Made by a program: the position numbers and the translations under genes. A DNA stretch of 64,000 bases, from contig JAAZZH010000005.1 of the NCBI GenBank assembly GCA_014239265.1, forward strand, positions 1 through 64,000, given 5' to 3'. This DNA is from Actinomycetota bacterium (GTDB taxonomy: Bacteria > Actinomycetota > Acidimicrobiia > Actinomarinales > Actinomarinaceae). The notes under the pieces are model-generated. The model saw only the letters and a program-made list of their open reading frames with translations, had not been told where the DNA came from and did not search any database. Shown here piece after piece: positions 1-8,170 of this stretch (position 1 is the stretch's first letter; each line of letters begins with the position of its first letter).

Positions 1-458
1 ATAATATAAGAGTATCTAAATTGTTCTATTTCAAGAAAATCGATAATTTCTTCAGCATTTTTTCTTGCCTCAATTTCATTTTTTTTAACCTTTTTACTAA
101 ATAGCAAACTTGATACAGGTCCATAATTTAATTGTCTGTGGCACCCAATTAGGATATTGTCTAGTACTGTCATATTTTCAAATAATTCTATATTCTGAAA
201 AGTTCTTGCAATCCCCAGCGAAGCAACTTCATCTGGTCTTAGTTCGTTAATGTTGTTATCTCCATATTTTACTGTTCCAGTAGTTGGTCTATATATGCCA
301 CTTATACAGTTGAAAATTGATGTTTTACCAGCACCATTTGGTCCTATTATTGAATATAGCTTTTTTGGCTTAACTTCAAAACTTATCTCATTCAACGCTG
401 TGATACCACCAAATTTTAATGTCACATTCTCAAACTTTAAAGATTCTATGACAACCAC
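1..458 (-). CDS. livG: ABC transporter ATP-binding protein, LivG-like (partial, N-terminal part)
   Basis: This reads from a GTG at 458 and stays open to the window edge, giving about 152 residues; the C-terminal half lies outside. A Walker A motif (GPNGAGKTS) and the Q-loop region (GIARTFQNIELF) are visible. The second of these is typical of the LivG/BraF ATPases that energise branched-chain amino acid or urea/amide uptake. The start overlaps the livF stop by 13 nt, so the two ATPases are co-transcribed, livF first. The GTG start follows a purine-rich stretch (GAGAAAGAAAAG). The substrate cannot be told without the permease and binding-protein genes. Confidence 0.85.
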   Translation of the reverse strand, partial: MVVIESLKFENVTLKFGGITALNEISFEVKPKKLYSIIGPNGAGKTSIFNCISGIYRPTTGTVKYGDNNINELRPDEVASLGIARTFQNIELFENMTVLDNILIGCHRQLNYGPVSSLLFSKKVKKNEIEARKNAEEIIDFLEIEQFRYSYI

Positions 459-1234
459 CTTTTCTTTCTCTTGTAATGCTTTACATCTTTGAAAGATTTT
501 CTTTTTGTTCCCTCAGCATTCAAACCTAAATAAAACTCTCTTACATCCTCATCATTAAGCAACATATTGCTTTTATTATCCATTACAACATTGCCAGTTT
601 CCATAATGTAACCGTGATCAGAAATATTAAGGGCCATATTTGCATTCTGCTCAACAAGTAAAACTGTTACTCCTTGAGAGTTTATTTCTTTAATCAATTC
701 TGCAACCTCATCAACAAGTTTTGGAGCTAGTCCGAGACTTGGCTCATCTAAAAGAAGATAGCTTGGATCAGACATTAATGCTCGTCCAATTGCTAACATT
801 TGCTGCTCTCCCCCAGATAGGTAGCCAGCTTTCCCTTTTGATCTCTCTTTAAGAATTGGGAACAGATCTAAAATTTTATCGATATTATCTTTAATATCAT
901 TACTATTTGTATGTCCACCAAGTCTTAAGTTTTCAATAACAGTTAGCTCAGAAAAGATTCTTCTTCCTTCGAGAACCTGTGCTATACCTTTTTCCACAAT
1001 TTTTGAAGGATCTAAGTTTGTAATATCCTCTCCGTCTACTGAAATTGACCCTTTTGTTATATCACCATTTTGAACATCTAAAAGACCAGTTATTGAACGA
1101 ATAACAGTAGTTTTTCCTGCGCCGTTGCTGCCGAGCAACGCAACAATTTCTCCTTTTTTGATTTCTAAAGAAACTCCTCTTAGGACGAGGATTACGTCTT
1201 GGTAAACTACTTCTAAGTTTTCAATAGCTAACAT
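446..1234 (-). CDS. livF: ABC transporter ATP-binding protein, LivF-like
   Basis: This is an ATPase subunit of a branched-chain amino acid-type (HAAT) ABC importer. It shows Walker A (GSNGAGKTT), the signature (YLSGGEQQMLAIGRAL) and Walker B (LLLDEPSLGL). The motif around VLEGRRIFSELTV is typical of LivF. The ORF track opens 25 codons earlier. I place the start at the ATG at 1234 (MLAIENLEV) because it matches the family N-terminus and has AAGG just upstream. About 262 residues is slightly longer than usual, owing to a basic C-terminal tail. LivG follows with overlap. HtrA is divergent across 158 bp. Confidence 0.88.
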   Translation of the reverse strand: MLAIENLEVVYQDVILVLRGVSLEIKKGEIVALLGSNGAGKTTVIRSITGLLDVQNGDITKGSISVDGEDITNLDPSKIVEKGIAQVLEGRRIFSELTVIENLRLGGHTNSNDIKDNIDKILDLFPILKERSKGKAGYLSGGEQQMLAIGRALMSDPSYLLLDEPSLGLAPKLVDEVAELIKEINSQGVTVLLVEQNANMALNISDHGYIMETGNVVMDNKSNMLLNDEDVREFYLGLNAEGTKRKSFKDVKHYKRKKRWLS

Positions 1235-1392
1235 GTACCTTATTACTCTAACTGATGATTTATTGAATTCACAATCCAAATTTAAGATGACTAAAAAAAT
1301 AGAAACCAAAATTGTATGATTTAGTCACATCATAAAATTTCAAAATAATCTCCCTTCTACATATACATCACTACATTTGAACTACATATAAG

Positions 1393-2610
1393 ATGATGTA
1401 TATGGATAGTGAAAATTTCGAGCAACAAGAATTATTTAAGCAGGAAAAGTATATTTCTGATTTACTGGAGCAAAAAACTCCAAAAAATAAATCTTCCCTA
1501 AATACAATTTTTGGAAGCTCAATACTTACAAGCATGATTGTTTTATCTTTTTTGTATGTTTACGGAATATTTGATGAAAATGAAATTATTATTCCTGACC
1601 CTGTAACTATCACCGAAACGGTTACTGAAACAGAAGTGATCATGCCAAGAATTGATTCAACTGAAATTGTTTCAATTGCTGAAATTGCTACAAAAACTAT
1701 AGTTCAAATTCAAGTTGGACAAGTTAACGAAAATGATGAATTCATTTCTTTAGGTGGTGGTTCTGGAGTAGTTATATCGGCAGAGGGGTTAATCATAACA
1801 AATCATCATGTAATTGATGAGGCTTCTTCCGTTAGAGTTATTTTTGAAGATGGACGGATGTATAAAGCTGAAATTATAGGATCAGATAAACTTACTGATA
1901 TTGGTTTAGTCAAAATTGAATCAAGTAGCTTAACGCCAATTGTTATTGGAAACAGTGACATACTACTTGTTGGAGATCTAGCAGTAGCTATTGGTCATCC
2001 ACTTACGTTAGGAGCAGCCCCAACTGTTACTACTGGTATCGTTTCTGCACTAGAGAGAAGACTCGATGTTGGTGGACAGGATATGAACTCGTCGGTTACT
2101 TTATTTGGACTCATACAAACTGATGCACCTATAACTAGAGGATCAAGTGGTGGGGCTCTTTTAAATCAAAGAGGTGAATTAATTGGTATTACTACAGCTA
2201 TCGCTACAGCTGATGTCGGCGCCGAGGGTCTCGGATTTGCAGTGCCAATAAATTTAGCCTTAAACATAAGCCAGGACTTAATTGATGATGGAAAAGTTTA
2301 TCATTCATTCCTTGGAATTTTAGGCGCCCAACACTTTGAAGTAGCTGAAGATGGAGCAAGAATTTTCTCAGGAGTCGAAATCCAGGAATTGTACGGACCA
2401 GCTAACGATATATATGCAATTGGTAAAGCTGGTGCATTACCTGGTGATATTATTAAAAAAGTTAATGGCAAAAATATTAAAACCTTAGACGGACTGATAA
2501 GTTTTTTGAGAGGTAAAAAAGCTGGAGATGAAATTTCTATTGAAATAATCAGAAATGGCCAAACCATAACTTTGGAATTCTTATTAGACCTAAGACCATC
2601 TGATGTCTAA
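1393..2610 (+). CDS. HtrA/DegP-like S1C serine protease with TM anchor and PDZ domain
   Basis: The protein has 405 residues. A cytoplasmic N-terminus of about 37 residues is followed by one membrane helix (about 38-60), a Ser-protease domain (about 95-290) and a C-terminal PDZ domain (about 300-395). The catalytic triad is visible as His139 (TNHHV, where TNAHV is usual), Asp169 (LTDIGLV) and Ser252 (GSSGGAL). The domains face outside the membrane, where this family degrades misfolded envelope proteins. The start is ambiguous: ATGs occur at 1393, 1396 and 1402, and none has a good Shine-Dalgarno. The stop overlaps the ATG of the next gene (TAATG), so the two are translationally coupled. Confidence 0.9.
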   Translation: MMYMDSENFEQQELFKQEKYISDLLEQKTPKNKSSLNTIFGSSILTSMIVLSFLYVYGIFDENEIIIPDPVTITETVTETEVIMPRIDSTEIVSIAEIATKTIVQIQVGQVNENDEFISLGGGSGVVISAEGLIITNHHVIDEASSVRVIFEDGRMYKAEIIGSDKLTDIGLVKIESSSLTPIVIGNSDILLVGDLAVAIGHPLTLGAAPTVTTGIVSALERRLDVGGQDMNSSVTLFGLIQTDAPITRGSSGGALLNQRGELIGITTAIATADVGAEGLGFAVPINLALNISQDLIDDGKVYHSFLGILGAQHFEVAEDGARIFSGVEIQELYGPANDIYAIGKAGALPGDIIKKVNGKNIKTLDGLISFLRGKKAGDEISIEIIRNGQTITLEFLLDLRPSDV

Positions 2611-3650
2611 TGTCTGAGGATATTTTCTCTCAATTCTTTAATTTGTTTAATAACAATGACTCAGATGTGAATTGGGAGCTTTCAAAACAAATTAACAAAC
2701 ATTTAAACAAAGATAGCTCGGAAGATATTCTTAAACTCTCTAATGATCAACTTGACTTGAATGAAATATTTAGGTTCCTAGAGCTAAATATTCATAATGC
2801 AGGTAATTTTGATTCAGAGCAAACAAGTATTCAAGTACTTGAGCCAAGTCTTTATGGTGAATGGTTCTTGAACTCAATACAACATTTTGACTTTTCAAAA
2901 TTTAGTATTGGAGAGCTTCCTGGAGGGCTACAAATAGGAAATATCCAATCTTCCATAATTGGTATGCAACTAGGTAACTTGGCTGGAATGATTAGTAAGA
3001 ATATGTGGGGACTTAGCCAGTTTGGAATTATTCTTCCACAATCAAATATTCTCGCTATTAATAAAAATAAATATTTTGAACGAATAGATCAATTTGAAAC
3101 CGATATAAATGAACTTGCTCTTTCACTACTAACTTTGGAAGTTGTCGCTTTAACTCTTGGTAAATATACCTCCCCTTTTGAAAAAATAATTGAGAATCTT
3201 GAAAAAGCAAGTAAAGAGATGATGGAAGGATTTAAAGACTTAGATTTAGATCCTTCAAAGATGGCAAACCCTGAGGATATGTTGCAAAACTTCTCTGGAC
3301 TTGAAGGGTTTGACTCTTCAAAATTAATTGAAGAGATTATTGCACCACTAAGTTTTTATAGGGGTGTCATAAAATCAAAAGCTAAAAGTTTAAATTTAAT
3401 TCAAGACAATACTACATATGACCTTCTGATGGATCTAAGTTTTACAATTAGTGAAAGTCCTCTTGGTGAAATTGAAAAAAGTATAGATGAGCTTGACGAG
3501 TCAACATCACTTTTCTTTGATTTCCTAGTATCGTCTAATAGTCAATACTCAATTGATGACATACTTTTGGATAAGGAATTGATACCAAGTAGAAGTGAGA
3601 TTGAAGACCCAATCTCTTGGGCTGCTAGAACTTCTTTACCGCCTATTTAA
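2610..3650 (+). CDS. DUF2342-like protein (actinobacterial zincin-like family) lacking the metal-site histidines
   Basis: The 346-residue protein has the layout of the actinobacterial DUF2342 family. It has a short N-terminus, a VNWELSKQ segment, a glycine-rich MQLGNLAGMISKNMWG helix, and the LPQSNILAINKN strand that precedes the putative active-site helix. At the site where relatives carry an ExxH-type zincin motif, this protein reads L176-E177-V-V-A180, so the Glu remains and the His residues are gone. The acidic, AT-biased C-terminal half is helical. It overlaps the upstream protease gene. The family's function is unknown, and enzymatic activity here is doubtful. Confidence 0.6.
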   Translation: MSEDIFSQFFNLFNNNDSDVNWELSKQINKHLNKDSSEDILKLSNDQLDLNEIFRFLELNIHNAGNFDSEQTSIQVLEPSLYGEWFLNSIQHFDFSKFSIGELPGGLQIGNIQSSIIGMQLGNLAGMISKNMWGLSQFGIILPQSNILAINKNKYFERIDQFETDINELALSLLTLEVVALTLGKYTSPFEKIIENLEKASKEMMEGFKDLDLDPSKMANPEDMLQNFSGLEGFDSSKLIEEIIAPLSFYRGVIKSKAKSLNLIQDNTTYDLLMDLSFTISESPLGEIEKSIDELDESTSLFFDFLVSSNSQYSIDDILLDKELIPSRSEIEDPISWAARTSLPPI

Positions 3651-3688
3651 AAAAAGTTACTAAAGTATTAAAAAAAGGAGAAAAACAA

Positions 3689-4144
3689 ATGAGCTTACAA
3701 GTTGGAGATACGATACCTGAATTTAAATTATACAACTATGATAAAAATGCCTACGAAGATAAGGATTTTTTAGGTAAGAAAACAATGTTCGTGTTCCTTC
3801 CGTTTCCATTCAGCAGTGTCTGTGACAAAGAAATATGTGAACTTAGGGACAATAAAGCTTCTTTAGAAGAAAATGGAACTGATACGGTTTTAATAACAGT
3901 AGGTGCGAGTCCAACGAATAGAGCATGGGCTGCACATTATGGTATTGAGTTTCCAATCCTTGCAGATTTTTGGCCGCATGGAGCAGTGTCGCAAAAATTT
4001 GGTTGCTTCCACGAAAAAGCAGGAATTTCTTTAAGGTACTCTTACATAACTGATGAAAATAACGTAATCACTGAAATAATAAAAAGTGATGAAATTGGTG
4101 TTGAGAGAGACTTTAGTGAATATAAAGAAAGTTTTGGCTTTTAA
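3689..4144 (+). CDS. ahpE: Peroxiredoxin, AhpE-like
   Basis: This is a 151-residue thiol peroxidase of the AhpC/TSA superfamily, reducing H2O2 or organic peroxides in the cytoplasm. The peroxidatic Cys45 lies in the FPFSSVCDKE motif, with Cys50 close by. The LADFWPHGAVSQ segment strongly resembles AhpE of Actinobacteria. A clear Shine-Dalgarno (AAGGAG) sits ahead of the ATG. It is the last plus-strand gene of this cluster and overlaps the end of convergent whiB by 4 bp. The reductant is not identifiable here. Confidence 0.88.
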   Translation: MSLQVGDTIPEFKLYNYDKNAYEDKDFLGKKTMFVFLPFPFSSVCDKEICELRDNKASLEENGTDTVLITVGASPTNRAWAAHYGIEFPILADFWPHGAVSQKFGCFHEKAGISLRYSYITDENNVITEIIKSDEIGVERDFSEYKESFGF

Positions 4145-4422
4145 CTAACTTCCCTAATATCAAAACTTTGTACTCTTTGTCTTTTTATACGTCTACGTTC
4201 TCTTTCAGAGAGTCCGCCCCATATACCAAACTTTTCAGATTGTTCGATAGCAAATTCTAGACAATCTTCCTGGACGCTGCAGGCTCTACAAATAGACTTG
4301 GCTTTTCTTGTTGAAGCACCTCTCTCGGGGAAAAATATATCGGCGTCTGCACCCTTACAGTTTGCTTCCTCAGTCCATGAAGGCATCCCTCCAATTAGAT
4401 CTTCCATTTTTGAATTTTCCAC
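4141..4422 (-). CDS. WhiB-family iron-sulfur transcriptional regulator
   Basis: This 93-residue Wbl protein has the four cluster-ligating cysteines (Cys22, Cys45, Cys48, Cys54, the middle pair as CxxC). These are followed by the G[VI]WGG turn (GIWGG, residues 66-70) and a basic C-terminal tail (RERRRIKRQR) that contacts DNA. Wbl proteins are essentially restricted to Actinomycetota and their phages, so this gene is the strongest taxonomic marker in the window. The GTG at 4422 is preferred over the ATG at 4407 because AAGGAG lies 5 nt upstream of it. The subclass (WhiB1-like or other) is not settled. Confidence 0.93.
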   Translation of the reverse strand: MENSKMEDLIGGMPSWTEEANCKGADADIFFPERGASTRKAKSICRACSVQEDCLEFAIEQSEKFGIWGGLSERERRRIKRQRVQSFDIREVS

Positions 4423-4447
4423 CCTTGCTCCTTATATAGAAAACTAA

Positions 4448-4463
4448 ATTACATGTGTGTAAT
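4448..4463. promoter_or_regulatory. 6-4-6 inverted repeat at the whiB transcription start (putative operator)
   Basis: ATTACA-TGTG-TGTAAT is a perfect palindrome with a 4-nt spacer. It overlaps the last bases of the predicted whiB -10 box and the likely start site. That position suits a repressor or an autoregulator. The binding protein is not known. Confidence 0.45.
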
Positions 4464-4489
4464 CTATATAGTTTTACAACAATTGTCAA
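4461..4489 (-). promoter_or_regulatory. whiB promoter
   Basis: A consensus -35 (TTGACA) and a -10 (TAGATT) are separated by exactly 17 bp on the minus strand. A leader of roughly 30 nt with AAGGAG follows before the whiB GTG. This is the best sigma70-type promoter in the window. Confidence 0.7.
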
Positions 4490-4533
4490 GGGGCTAATTC
4501 TTCATTTAATTTAGCGTAATTTTAGATATGTAG

Positions 4534-4539
4534 GATAAT
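4534..4539 (+). promoter_or_regulatory. -10 box of sdhC (leaderless start)
   Basis: GATAAT lies exactly 6 nt before the sdhC ATG and there is no Shine-Dalgarno, so transcription would begin at or next to the start codon. A weak -35 (TTAGCG) sits 17 bp further upstream. Confidence 0.5.
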
Positions 4540-4545
4540 TAAATA

Positions 4546-5001
4546 ATGCCTAATCAAAAATTAGTTTCCTCCGGAGGAATTTACAAAGGTAAAACAAGCA
4601 TGTGGCTCTACATTTTTCATAGAGTTACTGGTGTAGCTTTATTTGGATATCTTTTACTGCATATCATATCAACAGCTTTAATTCTTTTGGGACCTGAAGT
4701 TTACGAGGGTGCTGAAGCAATATACAAGAATTTTTATTTTAGAGTAGCCGAAATAGGCTTATTTGGAGCAGTGCTAGCTCATGCGATAAATGGTCTTAGA
4801 ATAATTACTGTAGACCTATGGAGAAAAGGTTCTGATTATCAAAAACAACTTAATTTAATATCTTTAGTAATTTTTATCGGTGTTTTTGTCCCCTCTACAT
4901 ACAAAATGGTAGATTCATATTTTGATTTATGTTTAGAGAAAAGTTCACCAGGAACAACAGTCACTGATTGTATTGTAAGACCTATTCCGGATTGGAAGTA
5001 G
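4546..5001 (+). CDS. sdhC: Succinate dehydrogenase cytochrome b556 subunit
   Basis: This is a membrane-anchor subunit of complex II. The 151 residues contain three membrane helices. The family motif HRVTG lies in the first helix, and a His near its end (LLLHI) is a candidate haem ligand. It is the first gene of sdhCDAB, 4 nt ahead of sdhD. Together with SdhD it binds quinone and haem b and anchors SdhA and SdhB to the cytoplasmic face of the membrane. No Shine-Dalgarno is seen and the start appears leaderless. Confidence 0.9.
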   Translation: MPNQKLVSSGGIYKGKTSMWLYIFHRVTGVALFGYLLLHIISTALILLGPEVYEGAEAIYKNFYFRVAEIGLFGAVLAHAINGLRIITVDLWRKGSDYQKQLNLISLVIFIGVFVPSTYKMVDSYFDLCLEKSSPGTTVTDCIVRPIPDWK

Positions 5002-5005
5002 AGAT

Positions 5006-5401
5006 ATGAAAACTCAAAGAACAGACTGGGGCCGAAGACAGCCACCTCTAGTGGGTTCAAGTTTCGAATTGTATGCATGGTTTTTTATGAGAGTGAGTGG
5101 ACTACTGCTTGTACTTCTGGCAGTTGGACATATGTTCATAATGCATGTGTTCAATGATACTCTTAACCTTGATTACGAATTTGTTGCTGCAAGGTGGGAT
5201 ACACCTTATTGGCGAGCTTTTGACTGGTTGCTTTTAGCCTTAAGCCTCCTTCATGGTACAAATGGACTCAGGGTAGTTCTTCATGATAATATATCAGATC
5301 AAACTGTTAGGAAAATCTCATTAACAGCTCTTTATGTGACTAGCACTGTTTTCTTTATTTTAGGAACTTATGTTATTGTTGTTTTTGTGAGTGAATTATG
5401 A
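5006..5401 (+). CDS. sdhD: Succinate dehydrogenase hydrophobic membrane-anchor subunit
   Basis: This 131-residue protein has three predicted helices and His residues in VGHMFIMHVF. The LLHGTNGLRVVLHD segment is characteristic of actinobacterial and Thermus-type SdhD. It overlaps the sdhA start by 4 nt (ATGA), indicating coupled translation. It pairs with SdhC to form the quinone site of complex II. Confidence 0.88.
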   Translation: MKTQRTDWGRRQPPLVGSSFELYAWFFMRVSGLLLVLLAVGHMFIMHVFNDTLNLDYEFVAARWDTPYWRAFDWLLLALSLLHGTNGLRVVLHDNISDQTVRKISLTALYVTSTVFFILGTYVIVVFVSEL

Positions 5402-7140
5402 AGATAGTTAAACATTCCTTTGATGGGATAATTGTTGGAGCTGGTGGAGCTGGTCTTAGAGCTGCTATTGAAGCGGCACCCACAATGAAGCTCGCCGTAA
5501 TCACCAAACTTTATCCTACAAGATCCCATACCGGTGCAGCTCAGGGTGGAATGAGTGCAGCTTTAGCAAATGTTGAAGAAGATAATTGGAACTGGCATGC
5601 TTTTGATACAGTAAAAGGTTCTGACTATCTAGCAGATCAACCAGCTGTGGATATCCTATGTAAAGAAGCTATCGATGCAGTTGTTGAATTAGAACATTGG
5701 GGACTCCCATTCAGTAGATTAGATAGCGGAAAAATTGCTCAAAGAAGATTTGGGGGTCACACAATAAAAGAAGGTGCTGCGCCTGCTTTTAGAGCATGTT
5801 ATGCAGCTGACAGGACAGGCCACATGATCCTCCAAACTTTATATCAGAAATGTGTGTCTATGGGTGTCGAGTTTTTTGATGAATTTCAAGTTTTAGATAT
5901 AAAAATTGAAGATGGAGTATGTAAAGGTGTAGTGGCATATGAGATCTCTACTGGAGATCTACATGTTTTTGAAGCAAGAGCGGTAACTTTTGCAACTGGT
6001 GGATTTGGGAAAATATTCAAAGTTAGCTCTAATGCACACTCTCTCACTGGAGATGGACCTGGCATGCTGTACCAAAAAGGTATACCTCTTGAAGATATGG
6101 AATTTTATCAATTTCACCCAACTGGAATCTACAGACTCGGAATACTGCTATCTGAAGCTGCTAGAGGTGAAGGGGGTATTCTTCGAAACAAAGATGGTGA
6201 AAGATTTATGGAAAGATACGCTCCTTCTATTAAAGATTTAGCTCCAAGAGATATGGTTTCACGAGCAATAGCAACTGAGATAAGTGCAGGTAACGGTGCT
6301 GGACCTAATAGTGACTATGTATACCTTGACTTAACTCATTTAGGTGAGGAGGCTATTATGAAAAAACTTCCTGATATAACAGACTTTGTTAGAACCTATG
6401 TAAAAATAGAACCAATAAACGACCCTATTCCAGTTCAACCAACAGCTCACTATGCAATGGGAGGTATCCCAACAGACGTTAATGGTAGAGTACTTAGTGA
6501 CCACAAAGGTGGGGTCATTGAGGGAGTCTATGCTGCAGGTGAAGCTGCATGCGTTAGTGTCCATGGAGCAAATCGTCTGGGTACTAACTCTTTGTTAGAT
6601 ATTGTTGTTTTCGGAAAAAGAGCTGGTCAAAGTATGGTGGACTATGTATCTAGTACTAAGGCCTCCCCCTTGAGTGAATCAGCAGCAGATGATTTATCGA
6701 ATAAAATTTCTGGCTTAATGGAGAAAGAACATACTACAGAATTTTCAGTTGCAAAAATCCGATCAGAACTCCAAGATTCAATGGAAGAAAATGCCAAAAT
6801 TTTTAGATCTAAAGAAACTTTAGACAATCAAACAGAAATACTTTCTGACCTAAGAGAAAGATATAAAAATGTAACTATTTCTGATAAAAGCAAGGTATTC
6901 AACAGTGAACTTCTTGAAGCAATTGAGCTTGATTATCTTCTTGATATGGCCGATACGACCGTAGCTAGTGCTTTAGCAAGAAAAGAATCAAGAGGAGCTC
7001 ATTCAAGAGAAGATTACCCAGATAGAGACGATACAAAGTTTATGAAACACTCGTTTGCATTTAAAAATGGGGATTCTGTAAAACTGGAATACAAGGATGT
7101 TGAACTTGGAAAATACGAACCAATGGAAAGAAAGTACTAA
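5398..7140 (+). CDS. sdhA: Succinate dehydrogenase flavoprotein subunit
   Basis: This is the catalytic subunit that oxidises succinate to fumarate. It has 580 residues with an N-terminal FAD dinucleotide motif (GAGGAGLRAA). The RSHTGAAQGG motif contains the His to which FAD is covalently linked. FHPTGIY and HGANRLGTNS mark the dicarboxylate and FAD sites. The C-terminal helical domain ends in the usual Tyr-rich tail. It overlaps sdhD and abuts sdhB (shared base at 7140). Length and motifs match a functional enzyme. Confidence 0.97.
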   Translation: MKIVKHSFDGIIVGAGGAGLRAAIEAAPTMKLAVITKLYPTRSHTGAAQGGMSAALANVEEDNWNWHAFDTVKGSDYLADQPAVDILCKEAIDAVVELEHWGLPFSRLDSGKIAQRRFGGHTIKEGAAPAFRACYAADRTGHMILQTLYQKCVSMGVEFFDEFQVLDIKIEDGVCKGVVAYEISTGDLHVFEARAVTFATGGFGKIFKVSSNAHSLTGDGPGMLYQKGIPLEDMEFYQFHPTGIYRLGILLSEAARGEGGILRNKDGERFMERYAPSIKDLAPRDMVSRAIATEISAGNGAGPNSDYVYLDLTHLGEEAIMKKLPDITDFVRTYVKIEPINDPIPVQPTAHYAMGGIPTDVNGRVLSDHKGGVIEGVYAAGEAACVSVHGANRLGTNSLLDIVVFGKRAGQSMVDYVSSTKASPLSESAADDLSNKISGLMEKEHTTEFSVAKIRSELQDSMEENAKIFRSKETLDNQTEILSDLRERYKNVTISDKSKVFNSELLEAIELDYLLDMADTTVASALARKESRGAHSREDYPDRDDTKFMKHSFAFKNGDSVKLEYKDVELGKYEPMERKY

Positions 7141-7835
7141 TGGAAATTGATTTAAAAATTCTAAGGTATGACCCTGAGAGCGATAAAAAGGGACATTGGG
7201 AATATTATAAAGTTGATGCGGAACCAGAGGAAAGAATCCTAGATTTACTCCACAAAATAAAATGGTTTGAAGATGGATCTCTTTCATTTAGGAAGTCTTG
7301 TGCACATGGTGTGTGCGGTTCAGATGCAATGGTAGTAAATGGTGAAAACATGCTTGCATGTCAGGTTTTGGTAAAGGAAGTAAGCAACCCAATAAAAATA
7401 GAACCCATAAGAGGCCTTCCAGTGCTGAAAGACTTAATAGTAGATATGAAGCCATTTTTTGATAGCTACAAAAAGGTTATGCCATTTTTAATTAATGATG
7501 ATGAGCCTGGAGATAGAGAAAGACTTCAATCTCCTGAAGATAGAGATAAGTTCGAAGACACAACAAAATGTATTCTATGCGCTGCTTGTACGACAAGCTG
7601 TCCTGTATTTTGGACTGCTGACTCATATATTGGTCCAGCAGCAATTGTTAATGCACACAGATTTGTAATGGACTCACGAGACCAGGGATCTAAGCAAAGA
7701 TTAGAAATCATGAAAGATGTGAACGGTGCATTTAGGTGTCGTACTGCTTTTAACTGTACAAGTGCATGTCCAAGAGGCATACAAGTAACAAAAGCAATTG
7801 AAGATGTTAAAAGAGAAACTCTACTAAATAATTGA
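7140..7835 (+). CDS. sdhB: Succinate dehydrogenase iron-sulfur subunit
   Basis: The 231-residue electron-transfer subunit has an N-terminal [2Fe-2S] ferredoxin domain (SCAHGVCGSDAM plus a distal Cys in MLACQVL). The C-terminal domain carries the [4Fe-4S] and [3Fe-4S] ligands (CILCAACTTSCPVFW and CRTAFNCTSACPRG). It passes electrons from SdhA FADH2 to quinone in SdhCD. The TGA stop overlaps the TTG start of the following small gene. TGA is therefore used as a genuine stop codon in this genome. Confidence 0.97.
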   Translation: MEIDLKILRYDPESDKKGHWEYYKVDAEPEERILDLLHKIKWFEDGSLSFRKSCAHGVCGSDAMVVNGENMLACQVLVKEVSNPIKIEPIRGLPVLKDLIVDMKPFFDSYKKVMPFLINDDEPGDRERLQSPEDRDKFEDTTKCILCAACTTSCPVFWTADSYIGPAAIVNAHRFVMDSRDQGSKQRLEIMKDVNGAFRCRTAFNCTSACPRGIQVTKAIEDVKRETLLNN

Positions 7836-8122
7836 ACAAAGAAATAATCGACTATCTCGAAAATTTTACACAGAATTTAAAGTTAAATAATAAAGAAAAT
7901 CTAAATAAAATATATCTACAAATAACATCAAAAGATAACATATGGAGTATAAATTTAGGAACTCTCGAAGAGAATACAAATTTAGAAAATAATGTGGATA
8001 ACTTGATAATAAAAATAGAAGAATCAACTTTCTTTATGCTTAGGGATAATATAAAGCATCCAGAAGACTTGATGTTCGATGAGAAAATTAAAATTAAAGG
8101 TAATTTAGATTTACTTAAATAA
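7832..8122 (+). CDS. Small SCP2 sterol-carrier-like domain protein
   Basis: This 96-residue protein is attached to the end of the sdh operon by a 4-nt overlap (TTGA). Its pattern resembles SCP2-type lipid-binding domains: a strand with W (IWSINLG), a pair of I-rich strands (NLIIKIEEST), a helix (FFMLRDNIKHPEDL) and a final FDEKIKIKGNLDLL. The start must be TTG at 7832, because no ATG or GTG fits. Its role next to complex II is unknown; a lipid- or quinone-related function is only a guess. The terminator follows at once. Confidence 0.6.
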   Translation: MNKEIIDYLENFTQNLKLNNKENLNKIYLQITSKDNIWSINLGTLEENTNLENNVDNLIIKIEESTFFMLRDNIKHPEDLMFDEKIKIKGNLDLLK

Positions 8123-8123
8123 A

Positions 8124-8152
8124 AAAGAAAAGACGGCTAAGCCGTCTTTTCA
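8124..8152. terminator. Bidirectional terminator between the sdh operon and hup
   Basis: The stem AAGACGGC/GCCGTCTT with a TAA loop is flanked by A-rich sequence on the left and T-rich sequence on the right, so it can end both convergent transcription units. Confidence 0.88.
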
Positions 8153-8170
8153 ATAAGGTTTTAAGATGTC

